The notes under the pieces were generated by a model, which was not told where the DNA came from, searched no databases, and saw nothing but the letters and a program-made list of their open reading frames with translations. A DNA stretch of 64,000 bases from CAWFPR01 sp963817635 (lineage in GTDB: Bacteria > Acidobacteriota > Vicinamibacteria > Vicinamibacterales > 2-12-FULL-66-21): contig CAWFPR010000027.1 of the NCBI GenBank assembly GCA_963817635.1, positions 130,685 through 194,684 on the forward strand, in the 5' to 3' direction. Positions within the stretch are counted from its first letter, which is position 1. Every line of letters starts with the position of its first letter. Position numbers and translations under genes: made by a program. This document shows positions 8,365-18,550 of this stretch, piece after piece.

Positions 8365-9087
8365 TCAGGCGAGGCGGGGACGGACCGGAAGCAGGAGGCC
8401 GCGGCCGGCGAACCCGGTGAAGCTGTCGAGCCGCGAGAAGAACGTGTCGTGGAGCGCCGGCGTGTCGCGGAGCGCCCAGAGCACTTCGGCGTGTGTCCAG
8501 GCCGCCTGCCGCGCGGCCCGCACGTTCCACATCGCGATCGCGTCGTCCGCTTCGCCGCCGGCCGCATCGACGAGCGCGACGACCCCGGTCGCGAACTCCG
8601 GCTTGATCTGTGCCTCGACCGCCTCGAGCAGGTCGTTCACCGTGCAGAAGTCCTCGTAGCGGGCACCACTCTCCGCGGGTGCGCCGCCGGTCGCCAGATA
8701 CGCCGCGACGATGCCCGCCGGGAGGTCGCGGTTGATGTGCGCGTTCATCCCGGCCAGCGCGAACTGGATCGGCAGGATGCCGGGCTGGCGGCGGCATTCG
8801 AACAGCGGGCGCCACGCCGAAGGCACCGCGGACGCGCCGGTGAGATCGGCCGCGACCGCGTCGAAGTAGAGATTCGCGAACGACACGTCGAGCTGGGCGA
8901 GGAACGCCGGATCGCGGTAGGTCGTCGTCGTCACGGCGGCGCGCACGGCGAGCGTCACCCGAAGGTAGAGGTGGTTGAACCACCACAGCCCGTCGCGATT
9001 GGTCCATTCCTGATCGAGCGCCGTCATGATGGCGACGACGTCGTCGATCGCCGCGGCGCGCCGGCCGGCGGCGACGTCACTCAGCAT
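8365..9087 (-). CDS. DUF5995 family protein
   Basis: This 240-residue, mostly helical protein carries the family-typical segment ILPIQFALAGMNAHINRDLP and an N-terminal DDVVAIMTALDQEW helix. The repeated His/Asn/Asp positions in NAHINRDLP and in YLRVTLAV-type helices resemble metal or small-ligand sites of helical-bundle hydrolases, but no activity is established to my knowledge. Its ATG (9087) lies inside the end of the CHAT gene (11-bp overlap), making it the last gene of the caspase-CHAT operon. No signal peptide is seen. Confidence 0.75.
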   Translation of the reverse strand: MLSDVAAGRRAAAIDDVVAIMTALDQEWTNRDGLWWFNHLYLRVTLAVRAAVTTTTYRDPAFLAQLDVSFANLYFDAVAADLTGASAVPSAWRPLFECRRQPGILPIQFALAGMNAHINRDLPAGIVAAYLATGGAPAESGARYEDFCTVNDLLEAVEAQIKPEFATGVVALVDAAGGEADDAIAMWNVRAARQAAWTHAEVLWALRDTPALHDTFFSRLDSFTGFAGRGLLLPVRPRLA

Positions 9088-12000
9088 CCGGAGTCTCCGC
9101 GCCCGGGTGGGCGAATTTTCTCAGAATGGCGAGCAGGCCGTTGGCCGCGGCCTGTTCCCCCTTGGCGACGCGCTCCGCGTAGTACGGCAGGATCAGGCAC
9201 GCATTGTCATAGACCGACGCCCACATCCGGGTCGCCGGCAGGCGCTTGTACAGATCCTGGTAGTCTTCGTCGAGTTCCTTGCGCGCCCGCGCGAGCTTCC
9301 CCGCCGCCAGCGCTTCGTGCTGCCGCAGCTCGATGTCGCCCACGACGCTCCAGAAATCCGCGTCGCTGGCGTTGCGCGCGTCGAGGCTCTGGCGCACGAC
9401 GCCGGCGAAGTTCCGATCGAGACCGCGCCATCGACGGGTCCCGGCGTTCAGCGCCGCGTCGGCGGCCAGGCAGTTTGCGGCCGGGTAGTACAGATCCCGC
9501 TCGCCGGCCTTTGCTCCGATGGCCTGCGCCCGCTGGTAGCACGCCTTCATCTGTTTGAGGTCGTCGCCGACGCTGGAATGCCTTCCGGCAGCCGCATCGA
9601 CGAGCGCCTTTCGCTTGTACACGGCACCGACGAGGCTGGCCCGCTCCATCGTGTCCTGAAGGGCCTCGAGCGTGCCCAGAAGCGCGAGCGCCTGCGCAAT
9701 CAGTTCGTCAGCGCGTGCCACGGCCTTTTGCATCGAGCGTTCCCTGTCGGCGCCCGATCGTCGAGCGGCTCCTCGGGGCTTCCCGGTTCGCCGGCCGGCC
9801 GCGCGCCTGCCGCCGTGATTCGCCGCTTCGTCGAGGCCTTGCCGCGCCGCGTCGACCAGCTCCCACGCCAGGCGGCTGCGCACGTTGGCGAGCTGCTCGG
9901 CTGCCTTCATGGACGCCGTGCCGTCGGGCGCCGCCACGGCGCGCGCGTACCATTGAATACCGGCCTCGATCGCTCCCGCCTCGACGAACGCCTCGCCGAA
10001 GCGCTCTGCCACCTTCCCGCTCCCTCCCCAGCGATCGCCGAAGAGCTTCTCCAGCTCGTGGAGATCGGAAAGCTGAGCCACCGGATCCCTGCCCTGGAAC
10101 TTCGAGCGCACGACGCTGCGCTGCAGCTCCAGCAGCAGCGAGGTTTCCGACGCGACGCCGGAGAAGTCAGCCGCCGCGGCGGACGGCGCGCGATTGGCGT
10201 CGGGAGCCTGCCTCAGGAACATCCAGTCCGGGTCGCCATAGCACTGGTACGCCGCCCACGTATTGACGTCCGGATTGCATTCGTAGGCCGCGCGCCGGGC
10301 GTCGCCCACGGCGGCGATGAAGCGATTGCCGCGCAGCAGCGATGCGTAGAACGCCTCGGCGAACGCGCTCGCCGCATCGTCGTCCACTGCCCAGCCCGCG
10401 GCGATCACGCACCGCACGCCGATGGCAATCAGCGCCCCTGCGACACTGGACGCGAACTCGGCGCGATCGTAGCGCAGCAGTTGATCGGCATCGCCGCTGG
10501 CCAGATGGCAGCAGTTGACGAATACGAGTTCGGGCACCACGCGCATCTTGCCGATTTCGGCCGGACCAAGAAAGCTGCCGTTCGACAGCACGACGCCGCC
10601 GGGCCTGCCGGGCGCAGGCGCCATGCCGTGACCGGCCACGTGGACGATGCGCCAGGGTTTTTCGAAGAGGGCATTGACGATCGTCCGGGCGTTCGACCCG
10701 GGCCGCGACGGCTCGTCGCTGATGAGCGACGTCACGAGATTCCGCCCGAGCGCACCGGGCGCTGTCAGCCGGGCGCAGACCGCAATCGCCTCGTCCCGTG
10801 CACCGAAGAGTCGCGGAAACTCGGGCGGACATTCAGGCTCCCCGATCACGAGCACGCAGTCGTCGGCATCCGCGTCGATGACCGCTTCCCGGAATCGCTC
10901 CACGCGCAGCTTGCGAAGCAGCTTGACGCGGATCGCCCACGGCTCGTCGCCGGGCTCGCCCGGCGTGCGCGAATCCAGCAGTTCCCACGGAATCGGCGCG
11001 GTCCCCGCGTCGAGTTCCATCTGCAGCTCGCCGCTGCCCGCCAGATACGGCTCGAGTTCGACCGGTACCAACAGGTTGAAGAGCGTCCGTCCGATCTGCT
11101 GATCGCGGTTCTGATCATTCGACGCGGTCTTGACGAGGTCGCGGAGCAGGGCGCTCTGGGTGCGCTGCCCGCGCACTTCGCTTCGCGCGCGCCGGGTATC
11201 GAGCGTGAATGCAATCGACGGTTCGTCGCTCGTCCCGTCCTGCGTTTCCACGCTGATGAAATCGTAGTCGGCTCCGCGGTACCCGGAATCAGGCGGACGC
11301 TCGAGGGGGCCGGTCCCCTCCTTGACCGTGTCATCGACACGATAACGCCCCGCCGTGGCGGCTTCCTGCAGTCGGAGGGCCCGCCAGGCTTCGGTCGCGC
11401 GGTCGAGGTACAGCTCGACGACGTGCAGGTGACTCACCCGGGGCCATCTTCGATCGTGCGTCTCTTTCAGCTGGGTGTTCGCGTCGCAGATGCCCTGCGC
11501 GATGAGCCGTGCGGCCTCGCCGGCCGAGACGTTCGAGCCTCCGCTGCCCATGAGCGTGGTGGCGAGCCTGAAGTATCGCGGCGTGGGGCCTTTCGTCTCG
11601 GCCAGCCGCTGGGCCCACGCGATGACGGCCTGGCGAACGGAGTGCGACAGGTCCGCGCCACGCAGCTTGCCTTCCTCGCCGAGGCCGACGACGATGACCG
11701 CCCTGGGCCGCGGCACGAACGTGCCCCGCTCGAGGTTGGCCCGCGTGTTGACGAAGATCTGGTTCGTGCCGACCGTCACCGGGTAGACCCCGAGGCGCAG
11801 CGAGTGCGCCATCGCGCCGCCGATCACCCGGTTCATCACGTCTTCGGTGCCGGTCAGCCGCATCGCGTGATAGTGACCGAGCAGGAGCGCTTCCGGCTCG
11901 AACGTCAGGTCGCCGTTGGTGACGGTTATCCGCAGCGGCTCGTCTGGCGCCGGACCTCGTCTGGCGGACGGCCGCGCAGCCGCCCGGGCGCGACCTTGTT

Positions 12001-13495
12001 CGCCCGAAGCGGTGGCGGGACCATCGGTCATGCCACCCCGGACGAACCGGCGGTCGGGCAGCGCCGTGCGCGGGTTCACGGCGTTCAACCCCTGGGCGCG
12101 GCCCGAGAGCGCGTTGACGAGAAAATCAATCGTCGCCTGCTGGGAAAAGTAGCTGAAGTGCGTCACCGCATCGGACGGCAGGTTGCCGCCCGGTCCGAAG
12201 CAGCCGATGCGCGAGGCCGGAATGAAGGCAGAGGCCGACCGATCGATGCGCCACCCGCCCTCGGCCGGGACCATCAGGTCGTTGGCCCCGCCGAAAAACT
12301 GGTCGATGCCGAGATCGAGCAGGCGATCGAGTGTCGTGGCCGGGTGGTAGTTCGCCACGAGTGCCGAGTAGGCGCCGGCCGGCGGGCCCGGAGGATCCTG
12401 GATCCCGGCGATCGCGTCTCCGTCACGGTCCATGGCGTGGAGGCCCGGGAGATCGCCCGATGCGTGCCTGGCCAGCCAGACCAGGCCGTTCGCGACGAAG
12501 GCCGCCCCCGACGTGAACGGGTTGTCGGGGAACATCTCGAGCAGATTCGCGATCCATCCGATCGTCTCACTCCAGCGCTCCGGCGTGGCGAGCGGCGTGC
12601 CGTCGTTCGGCGTGGCGACCAGCACCGCGTGGCCCAGCGTGAACCGGCGTGAGAGATCGCCAAAGGCGCCGGCGCGCTCCACGAGCGTCCGAAGAACCAG
12701 ACCGCCGCGCGAGTGTGCAACGACATCGAACGTCGTGCCGTGCTTCGGCAGCGCCTCGAGCAGCATGCGGGCGTTCTGCTCCGGCGTGCGGCTGATGGTG
12801 AAGTGATTGAACGCGAACACGCGGTCGCCGTAGAACTCCGTCGCGCGCTCGAAGAAAGCCGACCCGGCCAGTGCGCGGTAGGTGGAGGCGGCATCCGAGA
12901 ACGGACCGTGAAGCAGGAGAAGCGAGCGCTCCGGCGCCCGCGGTTCGGTGCGCTTGAGTACGCCGGCAGCCAGCGCGTTGCCGGTGACCTTGACCCAGCC
13001 TTCCTGGAGTCCCCGCTTGTTCCACACCGCGGCTTCGAGCGCTTCGGCCAGGCGGGGCAGCACGAAGCTCACGGCCTCGTCCGCAGCGCGCTGGGCGATC
13101 TTGATCACGATGGCCTTCACGATCCGGCCGGCAATGCCGCGCGTCGTGTTCGGACGGAGGGGCACCCGGAAACGCGCGCGGGACGATCCACGCGCGGCCC
13201 GGCGCGCCCCGTCCGCCGGCAGGTGAAACGTCAGCGCCCCCGAGGGAAGACGCAGCGCGAGGATGGCCGTCTGCCCCGGCCCCACGTCGCAGGTGACGTC
13301 CAGCCCCTCGGGTCCGGCCAGCCCGCGTCGGGCCGTTGGAGGAGACTCGAGAACGACCTCCTCGATGAGCTGGGACTCGCCGGTCAGAAATTCCGGGGGC
13401 AATCCCGGCAGGCCGGCGGCGCGATCTCGGGCGCGACCGCGCGTGGCCCCCGGGCCCCTGGCGCTCCAGCCTGGCGAGTTTACTTGGAGGGGCAC
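9077..13495 (-). CDS. Alpha/beta hydrolase-CHAT peptidase fusion protein
   Basis: This 1472-residue multidomain protein has three parts. Residues about 180-480 form an alpha/beta-hydrolase domain with nucleophile motif VVAHSRGGL (Ser near 262) and downstream LVATPNDGTPLA. Residues about 560-800 are a mixed region. Residues about 850-1130 are a CHAT domain with RIVHVAGHGMAP (His near 955) and ELVFVNCCHLASG (Cys near 996), followed by the usual helix AIGVRCVIAAGWAVDDDAA. The last 330 residues are helical and TPR-like. The start is GTG 13495 directly after the upstream stop, with AGGTAGG as possible SD. The frame is intact throughout. Joining a lipase-like fold to a CHAT protease suggests an effector or processing enzyme; the trigger and substrate are unknown. 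Confidence 0.85.
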   Translation of the reverse strand: MPLQVNSPGWSARGPGATRGRARDRAAGLPGLPPEFLTGESQLIEEVVLESPPTARRGLAGPEGLDVTCDVGPGQTAILALRLPSGALTFHLPADGARRAARGSSRARFRVPLRPNTTRGIAGRIVKAIVIKIAQRAADEAVSFVLPRLAEALEAAVWNKRGLQEGWVKVTGNALAAGVLKRTEPRAPERSLLLLHGPFSDAASTYRALAGSAFFERATEFYGDRVFAFNHFTISRTPEQNARMLLEALPKHGTTFDVVAHSRGGLVLRTLVERAGAFGDLSRRFTLGHAVLVATPNDGTPLATPERWSETIGWIANLLEMFPDNPFTSGAAFVANGLVWLARHASGDLPGLHAMDRDGDAIAGIQDPPGPPAGAYSALVANYHPATTLDRLLDLGIDQFFGGANDLMVPAEGGWRIDRSASAFIPASRIGCFGPGGNLPSDAVTHFSYFSQQATIDFLVNALSGRAQGLNAVNPRTALPDRRFVRGGMTDGPATASGEQGRARAAARPSARRGPAPDEPLRITVTNGDLTFEPEALLLGHYHAMRLTGTEDVMNRVIGGAMAHSLRLGVYPVTVGTNQIFVNTRANLERGTFVPRPRAVIVVGLGEEGKLRGADLSHSVRQAVIAWAQRLAETKGPTPRYFRLATTLMGSGGSNVSAGEAARLIAQGICDANTQLKETHDRRWPRVSHLHVVELYLDRATEAWRALRLQEAATAGRYRVDDTVKEGTGPLERPPDSGYRGADYDFISVETQDGTSDEPSIAFTLDTRRARSEVRGQRTQSALLRDLVKTASNDQNRDQQIGRTLFNLLVPVELEPYLAGSGELQMELDAGTAPIPWELLDSRTPGEPGDEPWAIRVKLLRKLRVERFREAVIDADADDCVLVIGEPECPPEFPRLFGARDEAIAVCARLTAPGALGRNLVTSLISDEPSRPGSNARTIVNALFEKPWRIVHVAGHGMAPAPGRPGGVVLSNGSFLGPAEIGKMRVVPELVFVNCCHLASGDADQLLRYDRAEFASSVAGALIAIGVRCVIAAGWAVDDDAASAFAEAFYASLLRGNRFIAAVGDARRAAYECNPDVNTWAAYQCYGDPDWMFLRQAPDANRAPSAAAADFSGVASETSLLLELQRSVVRSKFQGRDPVAQLSDLHELEKLFGDRWGGSGKVAERFGEAFVEAGAIEAGIQWYARAVAAPDGTASMKAAEQLANVRSRLAWELVDAARQGLDEAANHGGRRAAGRRTGKPRGAARRSGADRERSMQKAVARADELIAQALALLGTLEALQDTMERASLVGAVYKRKALVDAAAGRHSSVGDDLKQMKACYQRAQAIGAKAGERDLYYPAANCLAADAALNAGTRRWRGLDRNFAGVVRQSLDARNASDADFWSVVGDIELRQHEALAAGKLARARKELDEDYQDLYKRLPATRMWASVYDNACLILPYYAERVAKGEQAAANGLLAILRKFAHPGAETPDAE

Positions 13496-13498
13496 GAC

Positions 13499-14536
13499 CT
13501 ACCTGGATTTCCTCTTCCGTACCGGGGCCGCGGCGGACCGTCGCGACGGCGCTCGCCGCGTCTTCCGGCGCGGCCGCGGTGTCCGAATCGACCGGAGACG
13601 CGTGATCGCGCGCGCCGTCGTCGCGGGCGCCGGATCGAGCGTGTAGCACGGGAGGATGCCCTGCGCGTAGAGCAACCCGTACACCAGCGCCTGGTTCGTC
13701 TTGTGTCCCGGCCGGAACACGTTGTTGTCCAGCCACTCGCTCACATGCGCCAGTCCCCGCCCGAGATCGATGTCGACGTCGGCTGAGTGAACCAGCACCG
13801 TGGGATCGCCCGCCCACGGCGCGGCGTCCCTGGAGAACGACAGCTGGACGTTCCCTTCGGCAAAACGCGTGTGCTTCCAGCTGTCGGGATGCGCCGGCAG
13901 ATCGTCGAGCCCGGCCGGCGCGCCGTGACCCGGCGCCGCGGCGAAATCGCCCGCGCGCGGCATCCGCGCCTTCAGTCCGGCGTCGAAGAACAGGAACACG
14001 CGGTCCACCGCGACGTGCCGCACGCCGCGCACGAACGGCAGCAACGGCGCGCCGTCGATGAACGTCTCGCGCAGCTTGGCCTCGATATTCAGGCACGCCA
14101 TCATGGCGGCGACCTCGAGCGTGCGATATGTCCCGGCGTCGAGGCCCGGCGGCGCCGTGAACGGCGAGGCGAGCTGCTTCAGGCGGCCGAAGCCCTTCGG
14201 CAGGTCCGTGGTTTCCGGCGAATCGGGCACCAGCATCAGCCGAAGCACGACGTCGTCGGCTTCGAGGTTCTGCGGAACCCGCATGAAGTCCAGGCGTCGA
14301 ACGAGGTGCCACGCAGGACGGTGACGCGGGGCCGAGAACGTGAGGCCGTAGACCTGGCCGGCGTCGAACGGCAGGTCGAGTCGAAGTTCGACCGTCGACT
14401 CGCTCGTCTGCCCCTGCGACAGAATGCGCGGCCCGCCTGCCGCGAACATGTCGAACACACGGATCTTCAACGGGCCGCCGCGCCACAGATTCCGGTCGCA
14501 GCCATAGAGGACCACCGTCAAGCGTTTGCCGGTCAT
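13499..14536 (-). CDS. Unknown protein between caspase and CHAT genes
   Basis: I do not recognise this 345-residue protein. The N-terminal 120 residues (LTVVLYGCDRNLW, TVELRLDLPFDAGQVYGLTF) look like a beta-sandwich. The second half contains a conserved-looking block DSWKHTRFAEGNVQLSFS, then VHSADVDIDLGRGLAHVSEW and ALVYGLLYAQGILPCYTL. The final 35 residues are Arg/Lys-rich (RPRRKTRRAPSRR) and could bind nucleic acid or membrane. ATG 14536 has a strong SD (AGGAGGT). It lies 58 bp after the caspase gene and 3 bp before the CHAT fusion, so it is probably part of the same complex or pathway. Confidence 0.65.
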   Translation of the reverse strand: MTGKRLTVVLYGCDRNLWRGGPLKIRVFDMFAAGGPRILSQGQTSESTVELRLDLPFDAGQVYGLTFSAPRHRPAWHLVRRLDFMRVPQNLEADDVVLRLMLVPDSPETTDLPKGFGRLKQLASPFTAPPGLDAGTYRTLEVAAMMACLNIEAKLRETFIDGAPLLPFVRGVRHVAVDRVFLFFDAGLKARMPRAGDFAAAPGHGAPAGLDDLPAHPDSWKHTRFAEGNVQLSFSRDAAPWAGDPTVLVHSADVDIDLGRGLAHVSEWLDNNVFRPGHKTNQALVYGLLYAQGILPCYTLDPAPATTARAITRLRSIRTPRPRRKTRRAPSRRSAAAPVRKRKSR

Positions 14537-14594
14537 TTCGACCTCCTGCGGGCCGTGACGTCCCCGCGAGCGGGGCGCCTCGACATGCGTGAAC

Positions 14595-15434
14595 TCAGGC
14601 CGTGAACAGCGGCTGATCGAACGCGCTCGTGCGTCCTTCGAGCTGCGGCACCTGATCGAACTTCTTCTTCTTCAGCACGGCCGACGCGCGGTCGTGCAGG
14701 TCGCGATACGTGAGGCGTCCCTTGCTGCTGCGGATCGCGTCAACGAGAGCATACGTGAGCGCACCGTTGTACCGGCCGTTGATGAAGGCGTCGGCCGACG
14801 TCTGCGTGTCCCGGCAGCCGGCGATGAGCACTTCGGGCAGGTCCGCCTGCACGATGTCCCTGAACTTGCGGATCGAGCGTGACGAGCGCCGCAGGCTGGT
14901 CGACACCTTCTTTGGCAGGCTTCGCCTTGATTCGACGGCCTTCAGACCCCAGGGACTCGGGAGGTACCGCTCCTTGACAGGCGCGTCGGGCGGGAGGATT
15001 GCGCGGGTGTTCGTGCCCGAATGGCAGCAGTCCATGATGGCCGTGAAACTGACGCCCGCACGCAGGCCGTCGAGCGTCGCGCGCAGCCAGTCGTCGCGCA
15101 GCGGATCGTCCCAGTCGAGATCGGTCGGACACAGGATCTCGTCGCGCCCATCGGCTTCGTCGCCGTTGTCGTCTGGCACGTTGGATCCGTGGCCGGAATA
15201 GTGCACGAGGGCGACATCGCCCTTCTTCGCACCGCGCACGAGGGCCTGAATGCCCTTCTGCATCGCCTTCTTGGTCGCCGCGCCGTCGGTCAGCACGGTG
15301 ATGTCCTTCTTCTTGAACCCATGGAACTCGACGAGCGCGTCACGCAGGTCGTTCACGTCATTCACGCATCCCCGAAGATCGGCGCCCGGTATCTGGTACC
15401 GGTTGATGCCGATCAGCAACGCCCGCTTCGCCAT
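14595..15434 (-). CDS. Caspase-family (metacaspase-like) peptidase
   Basis: This 279-residue protein is a compact C14-type peptidase. The p20-like start MAKRALLIGINRYQ leads into LRGCVNDVNDLRDAL. The catalytic dyad is His82 (VHYSGHGSN) and Cys137 (IMDCCHSGTN), in the metacaspase arrangement. The Asp/Glu-rich stretch DDNGDEADGRDEI (88-100) may bind calcium or accept a basic P1 residue, as metacaspases cut after Arg/Lys. There is no signal peptide. ATG 15434 follows AAGGAGG. It leads a four-gene minus-strand operon with the unknown 345-residue protein, the CHAT fusion and DUF5995. A heptamer repeat array fills its upstream region. Confidence 0.9.
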   Translation of the reverse strand: MAKRALLIGINRYQIPGADLRGCVNDVNDLRDALVEFHGFKKKDITVLTDGAATKKAMQKGIQALVRGAKKGDVALVHYSGHGSNVPDDNGDEADGRDEILCPTDLDWDDPLRDDWLRATLDGLRAGVSFTAIMDCCHSGTNTRAILPPDAPVKERYLPSPWGLKAVESRRSLPKKVSTSLRRSSRSIRKFRDIVQADLPEVLIAGCRDTQTSADAFINGRYNGALTYALVDAIRSSKGRLTYRDLHDRASAVLKKKKFDQVPQLEGRTSAFDQPLFTA

Positions 15435-15449
15435 CACAGCCTCCTTTTC

Positions 15450-15585
<136 letters not shown>

Positions 15586-15665
15586 TTCAGAACGTTCGCC
15601 GGTACTCGAGCCGGAGGATGTTGTCGTACCAGCTCGCCGTCGTCAACGCGTGGCCGTCGTCGCAG

Positions 15666-18458
15666 CTACTTCCTGAACGCCTCGTCGTTCTCGGCGCCCT
15701 TCCTCGGCTTCCACGCGAGGCTGTAGTAGTCGCCGCGATCGCGCGCCCAGGGATCGAACGCGTTGACGACCTGCGCCAGCTCCGGCTGCAGCTCGGGAAT
15801 GGTGCGCATCAGCACGCGTTTCAGCGGCGAGACCGGCTGATGCTCGTGCCCGTTCACCGGCTTCGGCTCGAACATCGGCGTCGGTCCGTTGTTCATCACC
15901 CAGTCGATGCCGAGCGTCGTGTAGAACTCCGGGCGGAAGCTGGAGGTGAGGAAGCGATCGCTGAAGAGCCGGCGCGACGCATTCAGGATGAACACCACGA
16001 ACTGCGTCTCCGAGATCGCGAAGCCGTGCGGCCGGGTGGTTTCCGCCAGGTACCCGACGACGGTATCCACATCCTCGATGTTGTCCACAATCGAGCCGTC
16101 GGGATGGCCGAGACAGTCGCTTATGGCCGATCCGTCGGGATTGCGCTGCGCGCGCGTGATGATCTTCGACTGGTCGCAGCGATGCTGCCCGTAGACCTCG
16201 CGAAGCGTCGCCACGAGTCGCGCCTGCTCCTTCGCCTCAGGTGAGTCCGGCGGCAGGTGCTCGTCCACGAAATCGTCGAAGCTGGTCAGCTGCCGAAGGC
16301 CGTACTGCCGGCGGAACTCGTTGAAGCGCGGCACACCGCGTTCGCGGTCGCGAATGATGTCGAGCGCCGCGATGTCGATCTGCTGCGTCGGGCCCTTGAG
16401 GCGGCCCATCTTCAGGTTCTGCATGAAGCGCGGATGGTTCTGCAGCGCCAGCAGCCCGAGGCGCTGGCGTCCCATGCTGAGCGCCCAGTCCGCCACACCG
16501 TGCTCGCGCATGAAGGGCGTCGCGAGGCCACGGAAGGTTTCGACGATCGGGACCTTGCTCGCGATCGCGTCGGGATTCGAGATGTCGCGGTACTCGATCA
16601 GGTCGGGCATCAGCGGGTGCAGCCGGTAGACGCTGACGAACTCCTCGGGGAAGTTGAACGGCGAGCCGAAGTGGTTGGTCCCGCCGTTCACGTCGTCGGG
16701 ATTCGCCACGTTCCACCCTGGCTTCTGGCTGCCCAGGCCGACGATCCCTGGGCCCGAGGCCAGGACCGAGTAGAGCTCGTTCGCCTTGTAGGCGGCCGGC
16801 GACGTCCCGAGCCGCTTGACCGTTCTCGCCAGCGCATCGGTCAGGACCGGTGTCCTTGCTGAAGAGGCCGCTCCAATTGCCGTTCATGCCCTTGAAGAGC
16901 GGCTCGTCGTAGAGCAGCTGGGGCGTCCATTCGATCGTGTGAATCTTGGCGATCTCGGCCGAGACGACGAGCCTCGCGGCCGCGAACAGTTCGTCGGGTG
17001 TGACGTCCCGGTATCGGATCACACGCGCGGGAGCATCGGGATTGCGCAGCCCCGAATCCGCGTCGGGTGTCCTCTCCGCGCGGCGGCGGAACTCGTCGAC
17101 GAACAGGTTGTGCTCGCGCGAGAACACCGTATGGAGAAAGCTCATCCCGACGGTCCAGTTGTCGGGGAACGCTGCGGACTCCTGGCCCGTCCACTCGGGG
17201 AGCTTCGGGTCGGAATCGAGCAGGAGCGGGAGGTAGCCCTGACGATCGCCCTCGCTGGTGCGCCCCGGGCAACTGGACCATCAGCAGACGGGCCGGGTCC
17301 TTCGGGTCGCGCTTGACGCGGATGTGCGACGTCTCGTCGTAGCCGTAGATCTGCGAGGCATCCCACCAGGCCGTGTTCGTGTTCCGGAACGTCCGGGAGG
17401 AGCGGGCGGTGTACGTGCGGCCGTCGTGGGTGAAGTTCGCCGGCGCGGACGTGTCGGCCACGAGCGTCCTGTCGATCGTATCGCCGGGACGGCATCCCAG
17501 ACGGGCCGCCTGTTCAGGCGTCAGCGGGGTTTCGACGCCGTTGACCTTCTGCGAGGCGCAACCGACGGCCATGTATTCCGGCGCGTTGTGCCCCTCGTCG
17601 AGGTGCGAGAACCAGTCGTGCGTCATGAACTGGATCCAGAAGGCCGCGATGACGTTCATGAACGGCGCTTTCTTGTAGTCGCAGTTCGCGTCCTTCGAGT
17701 AGCCCGGTTTGCCGTAGCCGTCGGCGCAGGCCGCCGGGATCGGACTGGGCGCGCGTGAACAGCTTGCGGCTGATGACCTGGGGATCCGGGCGCATCAGCG
17801 AGAGCCGGTCGCCGTGCCGGTTGCGCGTCAGGTCGTTGAGTCCGTCCTCCGGGAAGGTCTCCTCGAACTCCACGTTGCGGGCAAACAGCGTATTCACCGA
17901 TCCCATCAGGGGATTGCGAATGTCGTTGCAGATACCGGTCAGGGTGCGGCCGCGGATGAGCGCGCCGCGACAGAGCTGGTCGCCGGCGCCGCCCACGGCC
18001 GCGTAGTTCGGGTCCGAGGCTGGCAGGCGCATCTCCGGCCAGACTTTCAGCGCCGGACCATCGGTGCCGTGCCGTCCCGCGAGGTAGGCCTCGAAGGTGC
18101 CGCTGTTGTCGAAGAGGTTGAACTTGATTAGCTCGATCCGCTCGTACTCGAGATCGATCAGCGCGCCGCCGACGCCCCTGAGGTTCTGCGTGGGCTTGCC
18201 AAGGGAGGTCTGGTCGCCGGTGCCGTAGTAGTTGCGCCAGTCCACCCACGGCGTGCCGCGGAACTTCAGCGCGGCCTCGCCGCCGCGGCAGCGGGCGGTG
18301 CTCTCCTGGACCTTCCCCTCGAATCGTTGATCGCGCGCGCTGGCGATCGGCCTCGGCCCGGTCGCGAGTTCGTCGATGCAGCCGCCGAGATCGGTCGCGT
18401 TGCAGTGCGCGAACAGCACGGCGAGCGCGACCACGAAGGCGCCCTGAACGATTCGCAT
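15666..18458 (-). CDS. Animal-type haem peroxidase (cyclooxygenase-like), three frameshifts
   Basis: This is a protein of about 930 residues, exported by an N-terminal signal peptide (MRIVQGAFVVALAVLFAHC). All haem-peroxidase landmarks are present but in different frames: distal His in FMTHDWFSH, catalytic Arg and haem-linking Glu in FSREHNLFVDEF, and proximal His in VYRLHPLMPD. The last motif is closest to cyclooxygenase/PpoA-type enzymes. The frame breaks near 17735, 17263 (GGGG run) and 16843; each is repaired by one base. The family oxidises substrates with H2O2 or oxygenates fatty acids. No maturation partner is adjacent. It lies between the caspase operon and a glycosyltransferase remnant. 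I regard the breaks as assembly errors, but a real pseudogene is possible. Confidence 0.8.
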
Positions 18459-18550
18459 CCCGTCCTCCCTGAAACTCAGCAGGTCAGAGCGCCCGGAGCG
18501 ATCGTGGCCAGCGGAGCGCGCATTCTGCGCGTGAGCCGCGGGGGATGTCA

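Noticed and set aside
9026..12652. 1208-residue open frame antisense to the CHAT fusion
   Set aside because: It is a GC-driven shadow: Arg/Ala/Gly/His-rich, no domain, while the opposite strand encodes clear CHAT and hydrolase motifs.
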